Below are positions 32,625-38,421 of a stretch of 38,421 nucleotides of DNA, piece after piece. The notes beneath the pieces were generated by a model that was not told where the DNA came from, searched no databases, and saw only the letters and a list, made by a program, of their open reading frames with translations. This DNA comes from RUG13615 sp040307715 (GTDB lineage Bacteria > Bacillota > Clostridia > Peptostreptococcales > Anaerovoracaceae). The stretch lies in the NCBI GenBank assembly GCA_040307715.1, contig JAWRJC010000082.1, forward strand, positions 1-38,421, read 5' to 3'. Position 1 is the stretch's first letter; the number at the start of each line of letters is the position of its first letter. A program made the translations under genes and the position numbers.

Positions 32625-33662
32625 TTATCTGTGAACGTGTTCCGCTGTCATGATCTTCAGCTTGTTGTGGAGCACATGGAACTGCAGCGGCAGTTTCTCG
32701 CCGTGTTCGCCGTCGACATCCGTGGAGATGTCCTCCGGCGACTCAATGAGCAGGTCGTCCGTGGTGAACGTCAGGACCTTTCTGCTCTGTGCGTGCCGGC
32801 CCTGCAGCACGTCGAAGAACAGCGGGCCCAGCTCGATCAGCGGCATTTTCTTGAACAGATAGACGTTGAGCTTGCCGTCGTTGATCTCCGCGTCCGGTGA
32901 GATATGCTTGAACCCGCCGGCGGATTTGCCGTTCATGACGACCATGAAAAGCATCTTCTCGTGATACACCTTCTCAGGCGTTGTCAGCGTAACAGGAAGC
33001 GGTCTGAGATTGACGATCTCGGAAGCGCCCTTCATGTAATACGAAAGCACACCGAGGGTGTTCTTCAGATTGGGATCGGTCCGCTGGCTGACATCGACCA
33101 GCGAGCCGAGCGCCGCGACGTTGATAAAGTAACGGCCGTTGCAGACGCCGACGTCCGCGTACGTGAAATGGTTGCCCATCGCCACGTCGACCATCTCTTC
33201 GATGCGGTCCGGGATGTCGAAATAGTAAGCAAAGTCGTTGGCTGTGCCGGACGGGAAGATCGCCAGCGGCAGGTCGATCCCCTTCTTGATCATCGCGTTC
33301 ACGCAGACATTGATCGTACCGTCGCCGCCCGCGGCAATGATGAGCCGGTAATTCGAAACCTGCATCTCATCGAATGCCTTGTCGAGCGGATAGCCCTTGG
33401 CCGCGCGGACCGGCGTGACCTGAAAACCGTTCGCCTGGAACCGCTCGATGATCAGATCGAGATTGCTCTTGAACAGACCGTTCCCCGAATACGGGTTGTA
33501 GAACAGCAGGACTTTCTCCCTGCGGATCGGATCGCCGTCTTCATCCAGCGGGATGTCGGCCGGCTCGATCTGCCCTTCCTTCGGTTCTTCCCCGGCATGC
33601 TCCGCACGGAGCATTTCGGGCTCTTCCGTTTCGTTCTTATATCGTTTCCCAAAGATAGCCAT
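32625..33662 (-). CDS. Diacylglycerol kinase-family lipid kinase (YegS/DgkB-like)
   Basis: Probably phosphorylates diacylglycerol or a related lipid with ATP. NPYSGNG (56-62) and AGGDGTIN (111-118) form the nucleotide-binding core of the DAGK catalytic domain, FPSGTANDFA follows, and the C-terminal half is the beta-sandwich domain with SPDAEINDGKL. An extra acidic N-terminal stretch of about 48 residues precedes the fold. AAGGAG lies 11 bases before the ATG, inside the overlapping end of folC (26 bases). Its place beside plsX, plsY and gpsA fits lipid recycling; the exact substrate is unknown. Confidence 0.9.
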   Translation of the reverse strand: MAIFGKRYKNETEEPEMLRAEHAGEEPKEGQIEPADIPLDEDGDPIRREKVLLFYNPYSGNGLFKSNLDLIIERFQANGFQVTPVRAAKGYPLDKAFDEMQVSNYRLIIAAGGDGTINVCVNAMIKKGIDLPLAIFPSGTANDFAYYFDIPDRIEEMVDVAMGNHFTYADVGVCNGRYFINVAALGSLVDVSQRTDPNLKNTLGVLSYYMKGASEIVNLRPLPVTLTTPEKVYHEKMLFMVVMNGKSAGGFKHISPDAEINDGKLNVYLFKKMPLIELGPLFFDVLQGRHAQSRKVLTFTTDDLLIESPEDISTDVDGEHGEKLPLQFHVLHNKLKIMTAEHVHR

Positions 33663-34962
33663 GACGCAAGATACTCCTTATTTCGCCGATGAGGTAAAGA
33701 GAACCGGCAAACAGACAGACATCGTACGGCTCCTGCTCCAGCAGACCGGCTGCCGTGCGCACCGCCTCGTCAGCATTCGTGCAGGCAGCGGCATCCTTGC
33801 CGCGCGCCGTCAGTTTGTCCGCAAGAAGCGCTGCTTCCATCGTGCGCGGGTTGCTGACCGGCACCGTGAGGAACCGCTCCCCGAGCTGCCCGAGATCATC
33901 CAGCATCTCATCGACCGCCTTGTCCGCCAGGATGCCCAGTACGACGAGCACCCGCCGCCCCGCGAAAACGCGCTCCATCGCGCGCCGCAGGGACCGGACC
34001 CCGTCGGTGTTGTGGGCCCCGTCCAGGACAAAGACTTTCTCCGGCTCCGCTGCCGCTTTCAATACCTCGAAACGCCCCGGCTGAACGGCCTTTTTCAGAC
34101 CTTCCAGCAAGGCATACTCTTCTACTTTAATTATACCGTTCTGCCGCAATAATTCAATAGCGGCGAGGGCGCACACCGCATTCTGCGCCTGGTGCTCGCC
34201 GATCATCTTGAGCCGGACATCCCGGAACGTGTGTCCGAGGATTTCTGCGGAGAACGCCGTCCCTTCCGCTGTGACGGAAAGCCCCTCCGGCACCACACCG
34301 GTGACGTCATACAGAGGCGCCCCGTGCGCGGCCGCGGCTTCTTCGATCACGGCCTTCGCCTCCTCCTGCCGGACGTTGCTGATGACCGGTGCCCCGTCCT
34401 TGATGATCCCGGCCTTCTCCGCCGCGATCTTGGCGAGCGTATCGCCGAGGCGGTCCATATGATCCCAGCCGATCGATGTGATCAGGCTGACCAGCGGCTT
34501 CTCCACGATGTTGGTGCTGTCGCCGCGGCCGCCGAGCCCGACTTCGAGCACGACGAAGTCCGCTCCCTGCTCCGCGTACCAGACAAAGGCGATCGCGTTG
34601 ACAAGTTCAAACTCGGTGGGCGATTCCCCGCCGTCCGCAACTATGGCTTCCGCGGCTTTGATGACGCGGTCGCCGATGCGCTCCAGCGAAGCGTTGTCGA
34701 TATTGCGGCCGTCCATCTGCATCCGTTCGTTGAAGACCTCGATGAACGGGGAGATATACAGCCCCACGCTGTAGCCGCCCGCGCGCAGCATCTCATACAG
34801 ATACTTGCTTACGGAGCCTTTGCCGTTGGTGCCCGCAACATGAAGGACTCGAAGGTCCTTGTGCGGATCTCCGAGTCTTCCAAGCAGGCTCTCCATACGG
34901 TCGAGCCCGAGACGGCTTCCAAATCTGTTGTACGCAGCAATGCGTTCTGTGATCGTCGCCAT
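33637..34962 (-). CDS. folC: Folylpolyglutamate synthase / dihydrofolate synthase
   Basis: Adds glutamate to dihydropteroate and to folates, keeping them in the cell. GTNGKGS (44-50) is the P-loop, SPFIEVFNER and EVGLGGRGDSTN are family signatures, IAAEKAGIIK and LDGAHNTDG complete the Mur-ligase-like ATP site. The 441 residues are typical. AAGGAA lies ten bases before ATG 34962. In Firmicutes folC very often follows valS, as here with a 27-base gap. Confidence 0.96.
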   Translation of the reverse strand: MATITERIAAYNRFGSRLGLDRMESLLGRLGDPHKDLRVLHVAGTNGKGSVSKYLYEMLRAGGYSVGLYISPFIEVFNERMQMDGRNIDNASLERIGDRVIKAAEAIVADGGESPTEFELVNAIAFVWYAEQGADFVVLEVGLGGRGDSTNIVEKPLVSLITSIGWDHMDRLGDTLAKIAAEKAGIIKDGAPVISNVRQEEAKAVIEEAAAAHGAPLYDVTGVVPEGLSVTAEGTAFSAEILGHTFRDVRLKMIGEHQAQNAVCALAAIELLRQNGIIKVEEYALLEGLKKAVQPGRFEVLKAAAEPEKVFVLDGAHNTDGVRSLRRAMERVFAGRRVLVVLGILADKAVDEMLDDLGQLGERFLTVPVSNPRTMEAALLADKLTARGKDAAACTNADEAVRTAAGLLEQEPYDVCLFAGSLYLIGEIRSILRHGYLWETI

Positions 34963-34989
34963 GTATTCGTAATTCCTTTTCCGGGAAGA

Positions 34990-37683
34990 TCAGGCCTTCC
35001 CCTCGATCGCGGCCAGACGGTCTGTGACCTTGGCCAGTTTTTCCTGATAGTCTGCCAGTTTGTCTTTCTCCTGCCGGACTTTGGCTTCCGGCGCCTTGTT
35101 GACAAAGCCCGGGTTCGCGAGCATCTTCTCGGAACGGGCGACCTCGCTCTCGAGCTTGGCCTTTTCCTTGGTCAGGCGCTCGATCTCCGCCGCGAAATCC
35201 ACCAGGTCTTCCAGCGGTACGAAGATCTCCGCACCGGTGATGACCGCGCTCATGACTTCGCCCGGCAGACCTTCATGATCCGCAAGGTAAACGACTTCGG
35301 AGACGTTCGCCAGCTTTTCGATGTGTTCCTGCACCGCCCGGAGGCTTTCTTTATCCTCTTCAGAACCCGGGATCAGGAACAGTTCGACCGCCTTGGACGG
35401 TGCGGCTTCGACCTCCGCACGGATGTTGCGGATCGCGCGGATGACATCCTGCGCCATGGCGACATTGTGCGATTCCTTCTCATAGACGCGGTCGTCCCGG
35501 TACACGGGCAGCGCATCGCTGATGAGGAAGGTGTCGTTCACGCCGCCGTTCTCATCCTTGGGCAGGAAGCTCCAGATCTCTTCTGTAATGAACGGCATGA
35601 ACGAGTGCAGCAGGCGCAGCATGTCTTTGAGGCAGTTGACGAGGACGGCTCTTGCGACCTTCTTGTCCTCTTCATCCTCGCCGTACAGGCGGCCCTTGAC
35701 CATCTCGATGTACCAGTCGCAGTACTCGTTCCAGATCAGGTCGTAGATCTTCTGTCCCGCGAGACCCAGTTCGAACTTCTCCATGGTGTCGGCCATATAG
35801 CCGGCTGCTTCGTTGACCTTGGCCATCATCCAGCGGTCTTCGTCCTTCAGGCCGGCGGAGATGGATGCATCCCACTTGGCCATCGGGCGGAACTCACCGT
35901 CCAGATCCTGCAGGTTCATGATGACGAAGCGCGATGCGTTCCACAGTTTGTTTGCGAAGTTACGCGCCGCCTCGACCTTGGCGTCGGAGTAACGGATATC
36001 GCTGCCGGGGCTGATGCCCGTGGTCAGCATGAAGCGCAGTGCGTCCGCGCCGTATTTGTCGATGACTTCGAGCGGGTCGATGCCGTTGCCCAGAGACTTG
36101 CTCATCTTGCGCCCCTGTTCGTCGCGCACCAGACCATGCACGTACACATACTGGAACGGGCTCTTGCCCATGGTCTCATAGGAACTGAAGACCATGCGGA
36201 CGACCCAGAAGAAAATGATGTCGTAACCGGTGACCAGCACGTCGGTCGGGAAGAAGTAATCGAGATCCTCGGTCTTCTCCGGCCAGCCGAGCGTCGAGAA
36301 CGGCCACAGTGCCGAAGAGAACCAGGTGTCGAGCACGTCTTCATCCTGTCTGAGGTGCTTGCCGCCGCACTTCGGGCAAACAGTCGGATCTTCCTCTGCG
36401 ACGATCAGTTCGCCGCAGTCCTCGCAGTACCACGCCGGGATACGGTGGCCCCACCAGAGCTGGCGGGAAATGCACCAGTCGCGGATGTTCTCGAGCCAGT
36501 GCAGATAGATCTTGGTGAAACGCTCCGGCACGAAGACCAGCTCGCCCTTCTCGATCGCTTCGATCGCGGGCTTGGCCAGTTCTTCCATGCTGACGAACCA
36601 CTGGTCGGACAGCATGGCCTCGACCGGGGTGTGGCAGCGGTAGCATTCGCCGACCGGGATGACCATATCCTCGGTCTTGACGAGGTAACCGCCCTCTTCC
36701 ATATCTTTGATGAGCGCTTCGCGGCACTCATAGCGGTCCATGCCTTCGTACTTGCCGGCATATTCGTTCATCGTGCCGTCGAAGTTCATGCAGCTGATGA
36801 CCGGCAGGTCATGGCGCTGGCCGACCTCGAAGTCGTTGGGGTCGTGTGCCGGGGTGATCTTGACAGCGCCGGTGCCCTTTTCGGGATCCGGGTACTCGTC
36901 TTCGATGACCGGGATCGGTTTGCCGGTGGGCGGCAGGATGACGTTCTTGCCGATCAGGTGCGTGTATCTTTCATCTCCGGGGCTGACCGCGACGGCCATA
37001 TCGGTGAACATGGTCTCAGGACGCGAGGTCGCGACCACGATGCCTTCGCCGCCGTCTTCCGCCGGATATCTGAAGTACCAGTACTTGCCGTTCTTGTCTT
37101 CATGCTCGACTTCCGCGTCGGACAGACTCGTCCCGCAGGTCGGGCACCAGTTGATCAGGCGGTTGCCGCGGTAGATCAGACCCTTCTTATACAGATTGAC
37201 GAACATGGTGCGGACCGCCTTGTTGCAGCCCTCATCCATGGTGAAGCGCTCACGGCTCCAGTCGCAGCTGTCGCCCAGTTTTCTGCACTGCTGGGTGATC
37301 TTGCCGCCGTAGACGCGCTTCCAGTCCCAGGCTCTTTCGAGGAACGCCTCGCGGCCGATATCCTCTTTCTCCTTGCCCTCGTCCTCGCGCAGTTTCTGGA
37401 CGACCTTGACTTCAGTCGCGATGCTGGCGTGGTCGGAGCCGGGCAGCCACAGGGAACTGTACCCCTGCAGTCTCTTCCAGCGCGTCAGGACATCCTGCAG
37501 CGTCTGGTCGAGCGCGTGGCCCATGTGCAGCTGGCCTGTGATGTTCGGCGGCGGCATGACGATGGTGAACGGCTTTTTATCGCGGTCCACTTCCGCCTTG
37601 AACGCGCCTTCCTCCTCCCACTGGGCATAGATCCGGTCTTCAAAATCTTTCGGATTGTAGGTTTTTGCGAGATTTTTCTCCAT
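34990..37683 (-). CDS. valS: Valyl-tRNA synthetase
   Basis: Charges tRNA-Val and edits mischarged threonine. The class I signatures are PPPNITGQLHMGH (HMGH at 53-56) and KMSKS (526-530). A zinc-binding CxxC pair (NWCPTCG) and a further CEDCG/CPKCGG knuckle lie between them, the anticodon-binding domain follows, and the last 65 residues form the usual tRNA-binding coiled coil. The 897 residues are normal. The start at 37683 has AAAGGAG nine bases upstream; the open frame further upstream runs through the T-box leader and is not coding. Confidence 0.97.
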   Translation of the reverse strand: MEKNLAKTYNPKDFEDRIYAQWEEEGAFKAEVDRDKKPFTIVMPPPNITGQLHMGHALDQTLQDVLTRWKRLQGYSSLWLPGSDHASIATEVKVVQKLREDEGKEKEDIGREAFLERAWDWKRVYGGKITQQCRKLGDSCDWSRERFTMDEGCNKAVRTMFVNLYKKGLIYRGNRLINWCPTCGTSLSDAEVEHEDKNGKYWYFRYPAEDGGEGIVVATSRPETMFTDMAVAVSPGDERYTHLIGKNVILPPTGKPIPVIEDEYPDPEKGTGAVKITPAHDPNDFEVGQRHDLPVISCMNFDGTMNEYAGKYEGMDRYECREALIKDMEEGGYLVKTEDMVIPVGECYRCHTPVEAMLSDQWFVSMEELAKPAIEAIEKGELVFVPERFTKIYLHWLENIRDWCISRQLWWGHRIPAWYCEDCGELIVAEEDPTVCPKCGGKHLRQDEDVLDTWFSSALWPFSTLGWPEKTEDLDYFFPTDVLVTGYDIIFFWVVRMVFSSYETMGKSPFQYVYVHGLVRDEQGRKMSKSLGNGIDPLEVIDKYGADALRFMLTTGISPGSDIRYSDAKVEAARNFANKLWNASRFVIMNLQDLDGEFRPMAKWDASISAGLKDEDRWMMAKVNEAAGYMADTMEKFELGLAGQKIYDLIWNEYCDWYIEMVKGRLYGEDEEDKKVARAVLVNCLKDMLRLLHSFMPFITEEIWSFLPKDENGGVNDTFLISDALPVYRDDRVYEKESHNVAMAQDVIRAIRNIRAEVEAAPSKAVELFLIPGSEEDKESLRAVQEHIEKLANVSEVVYLADHEGLPGEVMSAVITGAEIFVPLEDLVDFAAEIERLTKEKAKLESEVARSEKMLANPGFVNKAPEAKVRQEKDKLADYQEKLAKVTDRLAAIEGKA

Positions 37684-37702
37684 GTTGTGTTGCTCCTTTA
37701 AT

Positions 37703-37953
37703 AAAAAATCCGTCCCTGCCTTGCAGATCCTGCGATCTGCTGCAAAGGACGAACCTGCTGTCATAGCACATAGTCCGCGGTACCACCTTTGTTCCGCTGC
37801 CTGAGATCCGCACGGGCGGTTCCTGCAGCGACACTCATTCATAGTCGAACTCCGATGCGACCTTCGCCTTGTGCGATTCCGAAGAGGCCTTTCAGCCCAC
37901 GAGCCTCTCTCTCTTGCGGTGCAGTCCGGGTACTGCTCATCTTCACCGTTCGT
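37703..37953 (-). ncRNA. T-box riboswitch of valS, specifier GUC (valine)
   Basis: The invariant T-box GGTGGTACCGCGG is at 37775-37787. Stem I closes with CGAAC/GTTCG; its specifier loop has AGTA on one side and GAA-G-GTC-G on the other, giving the valine codon GUC at 37859-37861. Stem III is CGCTGC/GCAGCG. The GTCC after the T-box can pair with GGAC upstream (antiterminator) or with GGGAC in the terminator that ends in T6 at 37703-37708. Uncharged tRNA-Val should favour read-through into valS and the genes behind it. Confidence 0.95.
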
Positions 37954-37975
37954 ATGCAGTTTTGCGTACTGTATT

Positions 37976-38003
37976 AGTTTACAGGAATCGCTGTAAAAGT
38001 CAA
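37976..38003 (-). promoter_or_regulatory. Likely promoter of the valS array
   Basis: TTGACT, 16 bases, TAAACT on the minus strand. The -35 is good and the -10 matches four of six. TAATAC a few bases on is an alternative -10 but is too far from this -35. Confidence 0.45.
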
Positions 38004-38026
38004 GGAAAACAGCCTGTTCCGAGCGC

Positions 38027-38060
38027 AAAAGAAAACAGGCGCCTGTTCCCGCCTGCTTTC
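38027..38060 (-). terminator. Intrinsic terminator of the beta-helix protein gene
   Basis: CAGGCG pairs with CGCCTG around an 8-base loop, extended by A-T pairs, and TTTTCTTTT follows on the minus strand. It lies about 110 bases after the stop at 38169. The bases between (38061-38168) show no feature. Confidence 0.7.
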
Positions 38061-38168
38061 TTTATGGAGTGTTATTAAAAAGGGAGTGTTGTCTGGTTGA
38101 GTACGCTGTTTCCTTCTGACAATGATATCGTAGCGCGGCTTCCTTAAAACTAACTGAAACGAATTTAA

Positions 38169-38421
38169 TTATTTGACCGTCACGTTTCCGGACGTCTGTC
38201 CGTCAAAGCTGCCGCCGTTCACGCACTGTACCAGCACAGAGCTGATGCTGTCGGCTGAGATCTCTCCCTCCACAGACTGCCCGTCGATGGTGAGCGTCAG
38301 CGCCCCGCCGTTGCTGCCGTCGCTGCCCCAGCGGCCTGCCGCCGCGCTGATCAGCGCGGAACCGGCATTCTTGAATGTACAGCCTGTCACGGTGACTTCT
38401 GCCGTCGTGTTCGTGACGTAA
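38169..38421 (-). CDS. Secreted beta-helix-like repeat protein, C-terminal end only
   Basis: The frame is open to the window edge, so only the last 83 residues are seen. They are rich in Gly, Ser, Thr, Val and Asn, with almost no charge, and show short strands such as VTVTGCTFKNAG, GGALTLTIDGQSVEG and SSVLVQCVNGGSF, separated by turns. This pattern is that of parallel beta-helix or adhesin-like cell-surface proteins of gut Clostridia, including carbohydrate-binding beta-helix families. The chain ends NVTVK with no sortase motif or membrane anchor. The family cannot be fixed from this fragment. Confidence 0.5.
   Translation of the reverse strand, partial: YVTNTTAEVTVTGCTFKNAGSALISAAAGRWGSDGSNGGALTLTIDGQSVEGEISADSISSVLVQCVNGGSFDGQTSGNVTVK

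Noticed and set aside
37684..38028. Upstream extension of valS by 115 codons
   Set aside because: This stretch is the T-box leader, with its invariant motif and terminator; the enzyme family starts at the ATG at 37683.
38034..38047. Perfect palindrome AACAGGCGCCTGTT as a possible regulator site or recombination site
   Set aside because: It is better explained as part of the intrinsic terminator at 38027-38060.
1..38421. CRISPR arrays, insertion sequences, prophage or integrase genes, tRNA or rRNA genes
   Set aside because: No regular short repeats, transposase or integrase motifs, cloverleaf sequences or rRNA segments were found on either strand by reading; the window looks like stable core chromosome.

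Overview
This looks like a chromosomal segment from a strictly anaerobic, fermentative Clostridia-like Firmicute of fairly high G+C. The evidence is pyruvate:ferredoxin oxidoreductase, a group 4 (Ech) [NiFe] hydrogenase, rubredoxin, a T-box leader on valS, strong AGGAGG ribosome binding sites, and an rnc-smc-ftsY core order. I cannot name the genus. I see no mobile element, CRISPR array, tRNA or rRNA gene.

Layout. 1-290: the first codons of a UvrD/PcrA helicase (minus strand) diverge from citrate synthase. 291-4140: citrate synthase (plus strand) converges, across a bidirectional terminator, on a two-gene unit encoding a metallo-beta-lactamase-rubredoxin fusion and a radical SAM protein. 4143-10117: a complete [NiFe] maturation operon in the order hypA-hypB-hypF-hypC-hypD-hypE, from one good promoter. 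10118-10446: no protein gene, but a candidate structured RNA on the plus strand. 10447-15004: a class I glutamine amidotransferase of the peptidase C26 type and pyruvate:ferredoxin oxidoreductase with a structured leader. 15005-15531: a small EamA-type transporter with its own promoter and a terminator hairpin directly before its ribosome binding site. 15559-21512: the echABCDEF hydrogenase operon, whose EchF is an unusual six-cluster polyferredoxin. 21572-38003: one long minus-strand array, valS-folC-lipid kinase-plsX-rnc-smc-ftsY-der-plsY-gpsA-miaB, behind a valine T-box and ending in a strong terminator. 38027-38421: the 3' end of a secreted beta-helix-like protein.

How it fits together. 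Pyruvate:ferredoxin oxidoreductase makes reduced ferredoxin. Ech oxidises ferredoxin, evolves H2 and should pump ions. The Hyp proteins build the Ech active site. EchE ends right after its last metal-binding Cys motif, so no maturation endopeptidase is needed, and none is seen here. The long array joins tRNA charging and modification, folate polyglutamylation, phospholipid synthesis (PlsX, PlsY and GpsA form a nearly complete entry route), chromosome condensation (SMC), protein targeting (FtsY) and ribosome assembly (Der).

Most notable points: a 17-His insertion inside HypB rather than at its N-terminus; the triple-repeat EchF with Ala/Pro/Glu linkers; an attenuator-like leader on the transporter; promoters that imply leaderless mRNAs for hypA and the helicase gene; a PerR-like dyad over the promoter of the rubredoxin fusion gene; a perfect 9-3-9 dyad just downstream of the citrate synthase promoter; and an unassigned structured RNA between hypA and the amidotransferase gene.
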